Part shown: piece by piece, positions 45,129 through 54,754 of the stretch
Layout of the letters: the number at the start of each line of letters is the position of its first letter
How positions within the stretch are numbered: the first letter of the stretch is position 1
Source: Streptomyces sp. ACA25
Lineage (GTDB): Bacteria > Actinomycetota > Actinomycetes > Streptomycetales > Streptomycetaceae
Length of the DNA stretch: 64,000 nucleotides
Reading direction: 5' to 3'
Assembly (NCBI RefSeq): GCF_028200735.1
Contig: NZ_JAQKPV010000018.1
Coordinates: 1 to 64,000 of the forward strand
The notes under the pieces: generated by a model
Seen by the model: the letters and a program-made list of their open reading frames with translations, nothing else
What the model was told of the DNA's origin: nothing
Databases searched by the model: none
Program-made: the position numbers and the translations under genes

Positions 45129-45982
45129 CCTTGACCTCCGTGCGCGCATTCCTTCGAACTGGTAACCGCTGCTCCGGAAAACGACGGAGGCTGTGCGGGA
45201 CTTCCCTTCGCACGCTTCCGGCAGAAGTGCACGCACGGGCATGCCGCGTACACGGGTGAAGCGGGGACAGGGACAGGAACAGAGGGATCACCGTCTCATT
45301 CCGCTCCGCTCCCCCATCGGTCGGGTCCGGCGGCACCCGCGAGGCTCCGCGGGGTCCGCGTTGACAGGACAAACGGCCCCCGGTGTGCGGCAGTCCGCGC
45401 CACCGCGGGCAGCCAGGCACCGGACGGCCGGCCCGGACCAGCCTGTCAGCGGGCAATCGCGGTACGCAACGGATATGGCAGCTTGGCGCCAAGGGCGCTA
45501 TGCGCCGGAATTACTCGGACCGCGAGTACCGATATGGAGACTCAGTGACTGAACTGTGCCTTGAGCACTCTGACGGAAAGCTGCCGGACGGGCCGGACCG
45601 CCTGGGCCGGCACACTGCTCCGGAAAGAGACTCGCGGCCCGCCCGCACCCCGGTGCCGACCGTGCGCCGACGCCTCTCCCGCCCGCAATAGCCCGGCCCG
45701 AAGGCGATCAGCGGCCCCCGTGGAGGCCGGCCCGGCAGCGTCCAACCCGGCAACTATCGCCCTCCGGAGGAAACACACAGTGGCCATCGCACTCCCCGGA
45801 GTTCACAATTGCTCCACTTCCGCCGGGCCGCGGGGGCGGTTCCGGAACTGCGCAACGGGGGTGAGTGAGCCATTTCGGGTGGCATTCAGCTGCGGGGCCG
45901 CGCCGGTTCCGGTACCACGCCCCGGCAGCAAGCTGCTGGTCCGGGGAGGCAACCATGGCAGGAGCGGGTCGTCCGGCGCGGT
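45129..45982. other. Region with possible small plus-strand genes
   Basis: Apart from the small frame at 45545, a second plus-strand frame opens at GTG 45781 behind a good AGGAGG and would run into the antisense of the next regulator. Its codon use is not convincing. The rest shows nothing I can support. Confidence 0.35.
45545..45691 (+). CDS. Possible 48-residue protein
   Basis: GTG 45545 follows GGAG with 5 bases spacing, and the frame reads MTELCLEHSDGKLPDGPDRL, then a basic proline/arginine-rich end. No relatives are recognised. It could be real or chance; the ribosome site is the only positive support. Confidence 0.25.
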   Translation: MTELCLEHSDGKLPDGPDRLGRHTAPERDSRPARTPVPTVRRRLSRPQ

Positions 45983-46834
45983 CTACCGCTCCAGCGCTGC
46001 CCCGGCGGTGGCCGTGCGCTGCGGCCCGGTGAGCAGCCCGAGCTCCGCGGCGCGCACGCCGGCCTGGAACCGGGAGCGGGCCCCGAGCATGGTCATGATC
46101 TCAGCGACGTAGCGCCGGTAGGTACGGACCGACACCGACAGGTCCCGGGCCGCCACCTCGTCGGTGACGCCCCCCCGGAGCTTCTCCAGAATGCGCCGGG
46201 TGGTTTCCGCTCGGGCCCGCCCACCGAAGCTGAGGTGATCCGGCACGAGCACCGCGTTCCGCCACACTCCGGAGAACAGCGTGCGGAGGGTCTGGATGAC
46301 GGACTGCGCCCGGATGACGGACGCCCGGCGGCCGGCCGCCGACTCGGCGCTCACCAAGGCGACGCGGTTGTCCACCACCACCGCGGTCAGGGCGGTCACG
46401 CGGGCGACGCGGACCTCGCTGGTCCCGCTCCGTGCCCGGTGGGGAAGCAGACCCCACTCCAGCGTGGACTGGTTGCACAGGACCCGGACGTCGACGTCCC
46501 CGGCCTCGTCCGCCAGCAGGTCCGCCAGGGCCGAGTGCACCGCCCGGGTGGGCGCGGCTTCCGAGGCGAGGACCACATCAATGCTGCTGCCGGCCTGCCC
46601 CATGAGGTCGGCCGCCGCGGTGACGAGTGCGTTGCCCTCCACCTGGACCTCGGTCACGAGCGCACGGCTGGACAACCGGCTGCGGTGCTTGGCCACGGTC
46701 TCTTCTATCAGGGAGCGGACCGCCAGCAAGGACTGCTCCAGCTCGTCCCGGGTCTCCACGCCGGCAGCTGCCTCGTCGGCCGGTGTCTCGCCCGCACAGG
46801 GCCCCGGCACCAACGCCTCGGGCAGCTCGCTCAC
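45983..46834 (-). CDS. LuxR-like regulator, second of three
   Basis: A 283-residue regulator. An N-terminal helix (EQSLLAVRSLIEETVAKH) leads to a middle domain with SSIDVVLAS and a later VDNRVALVS, resembling the phospholipase-D-like fold of TrmB effector domains. The HTH near the end reads RGGVTDEVAARDLSVSVRTY, then RRYVAEIMTMLGARSRFQAG. It is 34 bases from the upstream regulator and probably cotranscribed with it. GTG 46834 is chosen because GGAAGGA precedes it; GTG 46858 is an alternative. Confidence 0.72.
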   Translation of the reverse strand: MSELPEALVPGPCAGETPADEAAAGVETRDELEQSLLAVRSLIEETVAKHRSRLSSRALVTEVQVEGNALVTAAADLMGQAGSSIDVVLASEAAPTRAVHSALADLLADEAGDVDVRVLCNQSTLEWGLLPHRARSGTSEVRVARVTALTAVVVDNRVALVSAESAAGRRASVIRAQSVIQTLRTLFSGVWRNAVLVPDHLSFGGRARAETTRRILEKLRGGVTDEVAARDLSVSVRTYRRYVAEIMTMLGARSRFQAGVRAAELGLLTGPQRTATAGAALER

Positions 46835-46868
46835 TCCGTGTCCTTCCGTCTTGCTCACTGTGGCAGTT

Positions 46869-47645
46869 TCATTCGGGATCCAACAGGCCGAGCTCCACCG
46901 CGCGCACTCCGGCCTGAAACCGGGAGTCCGCTCCGAGGGCCCGCATGATCTCGGCCACGTGCCGCCGATAGGTCCGGAGCGACACCTGCAGCTCCCCTGC
47001 CGCGGCCTCGTCCGTCTGACCGGCACGCAGCCGTTGCAGCACGCGCTGCGCGCGGGGCTTCCGCAGCTGTTCGCTGAGGCGCTGGTAGCCCACGGGCGAC
47101 AGCGCCGCGTTCCAGGCGCCGGCCAGCAGCAGGTCCAGGGTGCGGACGGTCGCCGGATCCTCCGTGATCACGCCACCGCCCGGCGCGTACTCGTCCTCAC
47201 TGCGCATGATCGCCACCCGGCAGTCGGCGATCAGTGCCTGCTGCACCTGCCCGCCGGAGACCCGCAGGTCGCATGCGGAGCCGGCCCCGAGCAGCGACCA
47301 CACGGCCTCTGTGCCCAGCACACGGTGGGAGCACAGCACCCGCACCATCACCCCGCGCCGGCTCGCCCTGCACATCTCGGGAAGGACGATTGCCGCGCAA
47401 GGGCAGTCGTCCACGCTCACCGGGGTGGAAAAAGTGAGGGAGTACTGGGCGCTGTCGATGACCTTCCGGACCAGGTCCAGGGCCGGCTCCTGCTCACTGG
47501 GCAGCGGGGCGAGTGACCGCTGCTCCGGGCCGCTGCGGTGGAGGGAGACCGTGTGTTCGATGAGCTCACGAGCCTGAAGGAGCGACTGCTCGACCGCGTC
47601 GTGCCGGTCGGCGGCGCTCCTGCCCGCCTGCGACACACCCGCCAT
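46869..47645 (-). CDS. LuxR-like regulator, third of three
   Basis: A 258-residue regulator with the same plan: a helical start (EQSLLQARELIEHTVSLH), a PLD-like middle (AQYSLTFSTPVSVDD) and a C-terminal HTH with LRAGQTDEAAAGELQVSLRT, then AEIMRALGADSRFQAGVRAV. ATG 47645 has GGGGGA upstream. It is the first gene of a two-gene operon with 45983. Confidence 0.75.
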   Translation of the reverse strand: MAGVSQAGRSAADRHDAVEQSLLQARELIEHTVSLHRSGPEQRSLAPLPSEQEPALDLVRKVIDSAQYSLTFSTPVSVDDCPCAAIVLPEMCRASRRGVMVRVLCSHRVLGTEAVWSLLGAGSACDLRVSGGQVQQALIADCRVAIMRSEDEYAPGGGVITEDPATVRTLDLLLAGAWNAALSPVGYQRLSEQLRKPRAQRVLQRLRAGQTDEAAAGELQVSLRTYRRHVAEIMRALGADSRFQAGVRAVELGLLDPE

Positions 47646-48205
47646 GCTTCCCCCTGACTGCTATTCCCTCACGAAGACAGATACGCCAAGGCCAGTTGTT
47701 CACTGCTAAATAAAAGGCCACCCGGACGCAAGGGCATCTCTGACCTCACCCCTTCTTCGGCAGCAAATTGCGACTCCGGAGCGACGCGCTTCGGACGGTG
47801 AGAACGTCAGGTACTGCCGGGGGGAGACATTAGTTCGCTGGTCGGGATCCAGTCAACGACTGGTATACACATTCCGCACAACACAGAGTGAATTCCCGGA
47901 GCTCCAGCAGCAGCAGCCGAGGGAATCCCAAACCTCCGGTGGCAGCAAACTGCAACCTGGCAACCGCGTGGCAACAACCGACCACAAGCTTCTGACTGTA
48001 TGCAGCTGATAGTACACATGGCGTGATAACCCTGGGTCCTCGTGGCTTGTTCCTGCCATTCTCCGGCGCCAGGACGCCGAACGGGAGTGGGTGACACCCG
48101 GGTTCCGCGCGGTACCGGTCCTGCGGCACCCCGCCACACGGCCTTGACGCCGGCGGCGACGGCCTGTCAGCCGTGGCGCTCGCGGCCCGCCCGGTCCGGG
48201 GGCGG
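47646..48205. other. 560-bp spacer upstream of the regulator operon
   Basis: It carries the promoter region of the regulator pair (47646-47720, less GC-rich, with TAAATAAAAG) and lies downstream of the exporter gene. At 47940-47990 GCAAC-type motifs repeat at short intervals. A cysteine-rich minus-strand reading frame at about 47807-48020 has no ribosome site and was not accepted. Confidence 0.5.
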
Positions 48206-49852
48206 TCAACGCCCGGCAGCCGTCCCGCTCACCGCCTTCTCCTCGCGGGGCCCGGGGCCCGGGACGCTCTCCGCCGCGTGCGCCCGGACGGGAGGCAGCG
48301 CGGTCCTGAGCGGTACCTCCTTGACGCAGATGATCATCACGAGGGCCAGCAGGGCGAACGGCGCCGCATACAGGTAGATGTCCCCGATCCCGTGCCCGTA
48401 GGCGTTCTCGACCACCGCGCGGACCGGGGCCGGGAGCGTACTGAGATCCGGGATGGCGTCACCGCCCCCGGAGTTCGCGGGAACCCCGAGCGCGGCCATG
48501 CCCTCCCGCGAGTAGGCGGCGATGCGGTGGCCGAGCGCCGCACCGAGCACCGAGACGCCGATCGCGCCGCCCAGCGACCGGAAGAAGGTGACCACTGAGC
48601 TGGTGACGCCCAGGTCCCCGTCCTCCGCCTGGTTCTGGGCGGCCAGCACGAGGTTCTGCATCAGCATCCCGAGCCCGAGTCCCAGGGCGGTCATGCCGAG
48701 TGCGGTGTACCAGTAGGGGGTGTCCGACCGCAGCATGCCGAGCATGCCCAGTCCCCCGGTGATCAGCGCGCCACCGGACAGCAGCCAGATCTTCCAGCGG
48801 CCGGTCCTGGTGATCAGGATGCCGCTGCCGGTCATCGCGACGAACATGGCGGTGACCAGTGGGATGGTCAGGACCCCGGACATCGTCGGCGACTTGTAGT
48901 GCGCCAGCTGGAAGTACTGGCTCAGGAAGACCGTGGAGGAGAACATTCCGACGCCGACGAACAGGCTCGCCAGGGAAGTGAACAGGATCGTCCGGTTGCG
49001 GAACAGCCGCAGGGGCATGACGGGCTCGGCGGCCCGGGACTCGACCACCAGGAAGACCAGGGCGGAGAGGAGCGCACCGCCGATCAGCAGGACGGACGTC
49101 CAGGACAGCCAGTCGAAGACGCTGCCGGCCAGCGAAACCCATATCAGGAGCAGCGAGGCGGCGGCGGCGATGAAGAACGCGCCGGTCCAGTCGATCCGCA
49201 CCCGCCGCTTGACGACCGGCAGGTCGAGGGTCTTCTGCAGCACTATCAGAGCCACGACGGCGAACGGCACGCCGACGTAGAAGCACCAGCGCCAGCCGAG
49301 CCATGGGGTGTCCGTGATGATGCCGCCGAGCAGCGGTCCGCCGACGGTGGCCACAGCGAACACCGAGCCGAGGTAGCCGCTGTACCGGCCGCGTTCCCGG
49401 GGAGCGATCATCGCGGCGATGACCACTTGGGCCAGGGCTGCCAGCCCGCCCATACCCAGGCCCTGGACGGCCCGGAAGGCGATCAGGGTCCCGGCGTCCG
49501 GAGCCAGACCGGCGCCCGCCGATGCCAGCACGAAGATCACCAACGCCAGCTGGACGAGCAGCTTCTTGCTGAAGAGATCGGCGAGCTTGCCCCACAGCGG
49601 GGTGGACACCGTCATGGTGAGGAGCGTGGAGGTGATCACCCAGGTGTAGGCGGTCTGACCGCCGCCCAGCTCGGAGATGATCTGCGGCAGCGCGTTGGTG
49701 ACGATGGTCGAGGACAGCACTGCCACGAACATGCCGAGCAGCAACCCGGTGAGCGCCTTCATGATCTGGCGGTGCGTCATCGGGGTGGCCGGTCCGGTGA
49801 CGGTGCCGGGTTCGCCGCCGCCCTGAACAGCGCTCCGGTGGGACGTGGCCAT
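48206..49852 (-). CDS. DHA2-family multidrug MFS transporter
   Basis: A 548-residue exporter with 14 predicted helices. Typical motifs are VVLSSTIVTNALPQI-like (helix 1, here VAVLSSTIVTNALPQI), GKLADLFSKKLLVQL (motif A region), and LGSVFAVATVGGPLLGGIIT (motif C). It probably exports toxic organic compounds by proton antiport. ATG 49852 has AGGAGAGG upstream. It lies 78 bases downstream of the MarR-type gene on the same strand, which likely represses it. Confidence 0.93.
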   Translation of the reverse strand: MATSHRSAVQGGGEPGTVTGPATPMTHRQIMKALTGLLLGMFVAVLSSTIVTNALPQIISELGGGQTAYTWVITSTLLTMTVSTPLWGKLADLFSKKLLVQLALVIFVLASAGAGLAPDAGTLIAFRAVQGLGMGGLAALAQVVIAAMIAPRERGRYSGYLGSVFAVATVGGPLLGGIITDTPWLGWRWCFYVGVPFAVVALIVLQKTLDLPVVKRRVRIDWTGAFFIAAAASLLLIWVSLAGSVFDWLSWTSVLLIGGALLSALVFLVVESRAAEPVMPLRLFRNRTILFTSLASLFVGVGMFSSTVFLSQYFQLAHYKSPTMSGVLTIPLVTAMFVAMTGSGILITRTGRWKIWLLSGGALITGGLGMLGMLRSDTPYWYTALGMTALGLGLGMLMQNLVLAAQNQAEDGDLGVTSSVVTFFRSLGGAIGVSVLGAALGHRIAAYSREGMAALGVPANSGGGDAIPDLSTLPAPVRAVVENAYGHGIGDIYLYAAPFALLALVMIICVKEVPLRTALPPVRAHAAESVPGPGPREEKAVSGTAAGR

Positions 49853-49930
49853 GCGGGTTCCTCTCCTTCACGCGGGCGTTCGGCGGGCACACCTGCGGGG
49901 CGGTGTGGCGGTAGGCGGCGCGGCGGGCGG

Positions 49931-50371
49931 TCAGTCGGCGGGGAGCCGCCGGCCCACGTCCGCCTGCATCCGGGCCAGCAGCGACACCAGCAGGCCGACC
50001 TCCTCGTCCGGCCAGCCGCTCAGCGCGGTGGAGAGGGTGTCCACGTACCGCCGGGAGATCATCCGCAGTACCTGCTCACCCTCGCCGGTGAGACGCAGCA
50101 GACGGGAGCGCCGGTCCGTCGGGTCCGGCTTCCGCTCGACCCAGCCGCGCTCCGCGACATGCGTCACATGCCGGCTGGCCACCGACATGTCGACGCCGAG
50201 CAGCTCGGCGAGCCGGTTCATCCGCATCTCCCCGTGGTGCTTCAGCAGAGCGAGCACCGCGGTGGGCCCGGCCGGACAGTCGTGCGGCAGCAGGCGTGCC
50301 AGGCCGCGCTGCATGGCCGCCATGCAACGCAGCTGACGTGCGAGCTCCTCGTACTGGCTTCGTGCAGCCAC
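49931..50371 (-). CDS. MarR family transcriptional regulator
   Basis: A 146-residue repressor. The winged helix includes AVLALLKHHGEMRMNRLAEL, then SVASRHVTHVAERGWVERKP and DPTDRRSRLLRLT. MarR repressors usually control an adjacent exporter and are released by small ligands. GTG 50371 has GGGGAGA just upstream. Confidence 0.92.
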   Translation of the reverse strand: MAARSQYEELARQLRCMAAMQRGLARLLPHDCPAGPTAVLALLKHHGEMRMNRLAELLGVDMSVASRHVTHVAERGWVERKPDPTDRRSRLLRLTGEGEQVLRMISRRYVDTLSTALSGWPDEEVGLLVSLLARMQADVGRRLPAD

Positions 50372-50397
50372 TGCTCTCCCCGGAAAACTTGCTTCGG

Positions 50398-50430
50398 ACA
50401 ACTACATATATACATGCATGCCCAATGCAA
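50398..50430. promoter_or_regulatory. AT-rich palindromic promoter region of the MarR gene
   Basis: An unusually AT-rich stretch for this DNA, with ACATATATACATGCATG and nearby partial palindromes (CATATATACATG), directly upstream of the MarR start. MarR operators are often of this kind. Confidence 0.45.
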
Positions 50431-50669
50431 GCAAACCGGAGGGGTGCGGGTGACCGCCTCGGGCCGACGCTGTCCGGCCGGCGACACCGCCCCTCGTCAA
50501 CCCTGAGCGTCAGCCCGGTAGGCCGGACAGGCTCGCGGGGCGCCCGGGCGGTCCTCTGTGACCCGACGCACCCCCGGCACACCGCCGCAGGCGGTCCCCG
50601 ACGGCTGCCCGGACGTCGGGAGCAGGCAGGTCGACGGCACGCTGCCGCAGCCGGGCACGGACGCCACTC

Positions 50670-52577
50670 CTACGGCGGTGATCCGGATCCAGCCGCAGGT
50701 GAGACGCGCAGGTCGGGCGAACGTGCGGCTGCCTCACCGCCTGGCTCCGAGGCGAGCAGTTCTTCACCCGACGGCCAGATCGAGAGAGCCACCGACGCAA
50801 GGTACGCGCCGCGCGCACGAATGCGGTGCTCGTCCCAGGAGTCTTCCCAGTTCTCGATAGTTGCTGTCGGCGGCCTGCGGAGCAGTGTTCCGTGGGTGAG
50901 GCGAAGCAGGCTGTGTTCTCCGATCCATTGCTTCTTGTCCTCCCATCCCATGTTGCCGAGCGCCGGGTTGAGACGACCGGTGACCAGAGTCAGGTTTCCC
51001 AGTGTGTGCACCAGTTCATGGCGCTCCGATCCGTCGTTCTCGTCCTCCACCAGAACAGGCCAGTTCTCCTCCCAGCTCTGTGGCATGACATGCTCGATGG
51101 TGAGCTTCGCCCCGAAGTGTTCACCCGCCGGTACAGTCAGCTGCTCCGTGTGCCCGGTTCGCAGCTCATCCTCCAAAGCCTCCAGGAGAATCCGCGCGGT
51201 GCGCCGATACAACCGCACATACAGTGGGTCCACCTCCAGCGCGGAGCGGAACTCAGAATCAGCGGGCCAGTAACGATGGTGCCCCTGAAGACCTTCGATG
51301 GCACGAATGACCTCCGCATCCGCTTGCGTCGGATTGCGTGCCGCCGCGGCGACAAGTTCACGGAAGACGTGGTTGTAGTCCCGATTACTCAAGTTGAGCG
51401 AGGCGCGCCTGATGATGTAGCTGTCCACCGCCCTGATGGCCCGCTGCCTGCGCCATGGCGGCAGGACATCATCCCCCAGCCCGTAGAGAAAAAGCAGCAG
51501 CGGCATCTGCGTCGAAGACTGCATGACCTTCATGCGATACAGGAATCGGCCTTCCACACCATGCGACGGCGCCTCGTCCAACCGATCATAGATCTCGGCG
51601 TACCTCGCCAGCTCGGCGAATACCCGTTCGGTAGGAATATCGACGTCACGCAGCCAGCGTTCGAATTCCTTGAAAAGTGCGGATGAGTGAAATTCGCGAC
51701 GTGTCCGCATGACGAGCCAATGCGTCAGGAAAACATCGAGACGGCTTCGCGTAATACGCCCGGTGGTCTGCTCCACCCGCCATTCGCTTTCGTCGAACGG
51801 CGCCCAGTACGCCCGGTAGAGCTTGTCCACATCTGCGCCGGCGTGTTCAGCATCCCGGAAGAGCAAGTTCTTGACCAGGTCGGCATGCTCAAGTGGAGTG
51901 CCACGACTGTTCAGTGTCTCGAACACGACCTGAGCATCATCGTGCTCTTCCAGGTCGATGATGACGAGTCGGAGTTGTTCCCTTGCCGTCTGAACAAGAG
52001 CGCTGAGACGCTCCAAGGGCTGCGTCGCATCACCCAGCCATTTGTCCACTTCGACCTCGAAGTACCTGACCGCCCTGGCCATTTGGGAATGAGAATCCGA
52101 AGCTCCCGTCATGACTGCAGCGAACTGCGCCCTGTCCGCATTCGTGGGCCAAACCTTGTACAGGTGATCCGGATTCCGGGCCCGGTCGAATAAGTCTTCA
52201 TCGTTCTCCAGAAACTTGCTCAACAACCTCACAGCTCGATCATGTGACCTCGCGGATGCACAACGACGAACGGCATAGAGAAAAAGCTGAAGCGTAGTGA
52301 GTCGCTGTTGCCCATCAATCACTTGACGAGTTTCAAGGCTGGACGAAGGATACTGCATCTCCTCGAACACCACGGCTCCGAGAAAGTGTGGTGCCGGCGA
52401 CTCCCCGGTTTCCGCTGCGCGCTCAACACGTTCTACGGCCCGGCGAATATCTTCCCACAGGGCAGCCCAATTATCGTCTCTATTCCATACATAAGGCCGC
52501 TGGAACAGGGGCACCATATACCGGACGTCCCTGCCGAAGATTCGCCTCAGGTCAACCGTGTCTGCCCGCACGGGCAT
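50670..52577 (-). CDS. DUF262/DUF1524 protein, GmrSD-like type IV restriction enzyme
   Basis: A 635-residue single-chain protein. The N-terminal DUF262 nucleotidase-like domain shows MVPLFQRPYVWNRDDNW (21-37) and QVIDGQQRLTTL (85-96), the family hallmark. The C-terminal DUF1524 (His-Asn-His) part has KLTIEHVMPQSWEENW (about 515-530) and HTLGNLTLVTGRLNPALGN. In GmrSD these parts cut DNA with glucosylated hydroxymethylcytosine, but related proteins differ in specificity. ATG 52577 follows GAGGGGGT. No methylase is needed for this class. Confidence 0.85.
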   Translation of the reverse strand: MPVRADTVDLRRIFGRDVRYMVPLFQRPYVWNRDDNWAALWEDIRRAVERVERAAETGESPAPHFLGAVVFEEMQYPSSSLETRQVIDGQQRLTTLQLFLYAVRRCASARSHDRAVRLLSKFLENDEDLFDRARNPDHLYKVWPTNADRAQFAAVMTGASDSHSQMARAVRYFEVEVDKWLGDATQPLERLSALVQTAREQLRLVIIDLEEHDDAQVVFETLNSRGTPLEHADLVKNLLFRDAEHAGADVDKLYRAYWAPFDESEWRVEQTTGRITRSRLDVFLTHWLVMRTRREFHSSALFKEFERWLRDVDIPTERVFAELARYAEIYDRLDEAPSHGVEGRFLYRMKVMQSSTQMPLLLFLYGLGDDVLPPWRRQRAIRAVDSYIIRRASLNLSNRDYNHVFRELVAAAARNPTQADAEVIRAIEGLQGHHRYWPADSEFRSALEVDPLYVRLYRRTARILLEALEDELRTGHTEQLTVPAGEHFGAKLTIEHVMPQSWEENWPVLVEDENDGSERHELVHTLGNLTLVTGRLNPALGNMGWEDKKQWIGEHSLLRLTHGTLLRRPPTATIENWEDSWDEHRIRARGAYLASVALSIWPSGEELLASEPGGEAAARSPDLRVSPAAGSGSPP

Positions 52578-52741
52578 ACCCCCTCGCTCACGCCGTTCTC
52601 GGTCACTCACCGAATGATTGTCCGGCGCAGGATAGTCCGATCCACCGATCCGTCGCCCGGCATTCAAGAAACTGGTCAGTGAAGTCCCCCGGCACTCCTG
52701 TACCGGGTGCTTCTGACGTGGAAACGCGCCCGCTCCCCCGG

Positions 52742-52870
52742 GATGGTCGCCGTGGCACAGAACGACCGTCCCGGCCTCCGCTTCGGGGTCGGCTCCATGA
52801 CCGACCTCAAGATCACCGATGCATCGGTGGCGGGTGTGCCCGCCTGGGCTGGCGCCGACCGGATGGGTGA
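52742..52870 (+). pseudogene. Fragment of a SAM-dependent methyltransferase
   Basis: A 40-codon stretch reads AVAQNDRPGLRFGVGSMTDL, then SVAGVPAWAG, matching the middle of small actinobacterial methyltransferases. A weaker match to a C-terminal segment (PTGWVTALLHDAGL) follows in another frame. The gene is broken and its start is missing. Confidence 0.45.
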
Positions 52871-53019
52871 CGGCGTTGCTGCACGACGCCGGGCTCGGGG
52901 ACACCTTCCGTGCGCGATCGCCGCGCGAGGTCCGGCCCACGTCGTCACCCTGCGGCCGAGCACCGGCCGAGCCGGCACTCACCACCCACGCTGCTGTCCG
53001 CCGGCGCCGCAAGTACACC

Positions 53020-53328
53020 GTGAGCGCCGAACGCGCCGAGGAAATCGCGCGCGAGAACCTGTTCCCCCTCGCCGGGGACGAGGCCGGCGAGACGCTCATC
53101 GCGCGCGCCGACGCGGTCCGGCAGGGCGACTTCGTTCTCGCCTGCTTCCCCGAGAGCGCCACGGCAGACACCCCCACGACGGCAGACGCCATCCCGCGCA
53201 GCGAGCCGTACACCGCCAACCCCGCCCCCTACAACCCACCGTGCTGCCAGGCGTGCGAGATCTACACCCTGGCCGGCCGTCTCCTGCTCGGCATCACCGG
53301 CCACGGGAGAATCGGAGGGATGTCGTGA
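53020..53328 (+). CDS. Hypothetical protein of the nucleotide-gene cluster
   Basis: About 102 residues from GTG 53020: SAERAEEIARENLFPLAGDE at the start and NPPCCQACEIYTLAGRLLLG near the end, with a CC-x2-C cluster that may bind metal. The start is uncertain and could be upstream. The stop overlaps the next start (GTGA). Family unknown. Confidence 0.5.
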   Translation: MSAERAEEIARENLFPLAGDEAGETLIARADAVRQGDFVLACFPESATADTPTTADAIPRSEPYTANPAPYNPPCCQACEIYTLAGRLLLGITGHGRIGGMS

Positions 53329-53879
53329 TCACCTCGTACCGGGACCGCCGCCCCGCCCCCGCCCCGACCGGAGACGGGAACGCCTGGCACTTCGGGCCCT
53401 GCTGGCTGTGCCCCGACCACCGGTACACCGCGGTTCTGTGGCTCGGCCCGGTGATCGCCGTCGGCCACGTCGAGGCCCCGCTCTACGCCTGCGAACGGTG
53501 TATCGCGCGGCTCAACGACATGGTGTGGGACTACACCGACGCCGCCGACGACGCCCCCACCATGCCCGACGGGCGCCGCGTCCCGCTGCACCTCCCCCGC
53601 GGCGCCGAGCAGCCGCGCACCAGCGGCCACGGCTGGCACCGCCGCCCCCGAACCCCGCTCGGGCGCCGCCTCCGCGACCTCGTCGCGCTCCGGCCGCGCA
53701 CCGACGCCCCGCAGACGTCCGCCCCCTGCCGAGGTGACCATATGAACGGCTCCCCCGCACCCGTTCACCCCCTCGGCAGGGGCGCGGACCCCACCAGCCC
53801 GCGGGCCAGCTCCGCGTCAGCCGGACGGACCGACCCGCGCCAACTGCCACACAGCCCTCATCCACAACCGGCACCATGA
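53325..53879 (+). CDS. Hypothetical zinc-ribbon-like protein
   Basis: A 184-residue protein. WHFGPCWLCPDHRY and the later YACERC form a CxxC...CxxC pair typical of a small zinc ribbon; the C-terminal half is disordered and proline-rich. GTG 53325 has GGAGG 5 bases upstream and overlaps the previous stop. The next gene overlaps its stop (ATGA), so the three are one transcription unit. Confidence 0.55.
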   Translation: MITSYRDRRPAPAPTGDGNAWHFGPCWLCPDHRYTAVLWLGPVIAVGHVEAPLYACERCIARLNDMVWDYTDAADDAPTMPDGRRVPLHLPRGAEQPRTSGHGWHRRPRTPLGRRLRDLVALRPRTDAPQTSAPCRGDHMNGSPAPVHPLGRGADPTSPRASSASAGRTDPRQLPHSPHPQPAP

Positions 53880-54754
53880 GACGCCCGCGGCACGAACGTG
53901 CCCTACCGGCTGGATTCGAGGACATGCATACAACTGCCTTCACCATCGACCATCCCGCGTGGGCTACCGGCCCCGGCGAGCAGCCCGCGCGCGTCGTCCT
54001 GCACCAGGGCGAGCCCTGGCTCATCTCCTGCGACGGCGCCGAGCTGCACCGCCAGCCGCTCACCGACACCACCGTCGAGGCGCCGTCGATCGGCCACGCT
54101 TTCGCTACCGACCTACCGGAACACGCCGAAGCGGCACCACTCGTCGCCGAACTCGCCACGCTCGGCACCGTCGCCCGCGTGCCGAACCCCTGGCTGTGGG
54201 ACGCGATCACCACGGCAGTCCTGCGGCAGGTCGTGCGCGCCGAGCAGGCCCGGAAGGTGTACCGCCGCTGGTCTGCCACCCACGGCCGCCCGCTGGAGAC
54301 CCCGGCCGGAGCCTTGTCCCTGGCCCCCGATCCCGCGACCGTGCTCGGCCTGCCCGACGAAGCGTTCGCCGCTACCGGAACCAAGTTTCACCGCACCGCG
54401 CTGCGCGCCGCCGCCTCGGCATACACGCTGCGACACGAAGAGTGGGAGCAGCTCCCGGCCGATGACCTCGTCAAAGCCCTCGAAGAGGTCGAGCGCATCG
54501 GCCCGTGGACCGCTTCAGCCGCCGTCGCCGACTACACCGGCGACTTCTCCGTCTACCCGCACGGCGACCTCGCCGTGCGCACCTGGGCCCGCCGCGCCGC
54601 CCCCGGCCTGACGCTCCCGCAAGGTGACCGGGCGTTCGCTGCTCAGTGGCGGCGCTGGACCGACAACGACCGCACCCGGCTGCACACCCTGACCCTGTTC
54701 GCACTCACCTGGGGAAGCCATGTCCGAACAGCACACACCGCCCCGCCCGACTGA
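53876..54754 (+). CDS. AlkA/HhH-GPD-type DNA glycosylase-like protein
   Basis: A 292-residue protein with the HhH-GPD order of AlkA-type enzymes: an N-terminal beta part, then helices with WDAITTAVLRQVVRAEQARK (the Q/V pairing region), FHRTALRAAASAY and the helix-hairpin-helix block LEEVERIGPWTASAAVADY, which ends near the catalytic position where an aspartate (GDLAVR) follows. It probably excises damaged or modified bases. Start 53876 overlaps the previous stop; ATG 53924 is an alternative with a GAGG site. Confidence 0.65.
   Translation: MRRPRHERALPAGFEDMHTTAFTIDHPAWATGPGEQPARVVLHQGEPWLISCDGAELHRQPLTDTTVEAPSIGHAFATDLPEHAEAAPLVAELATLGTVARVPNPWLWDAITTAVLRQVVRAEQARKVYRRWSATHGRPLETPAGALSLAPDPATVLGLPDEAFAATGTKFHRTALRAAASAYTLRHEEWEQLPADDLVKALEEVERIGPWTASAAVADYTGDFSVYPHGDLAVRTWARRAAPGLTLPQGDRAFAAQWRRWTDNDRTRLHTLTLFALTWGSHVRTAHTAPPD

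Noticed and set aside
47807..48139. A cysteine-rich reading frame upstream of the LuxR-type operon
   Set aside because: The start lacks a ribosome site and codon use is not that of the neighbours. It may be chance in a less GC-rich promoter region.
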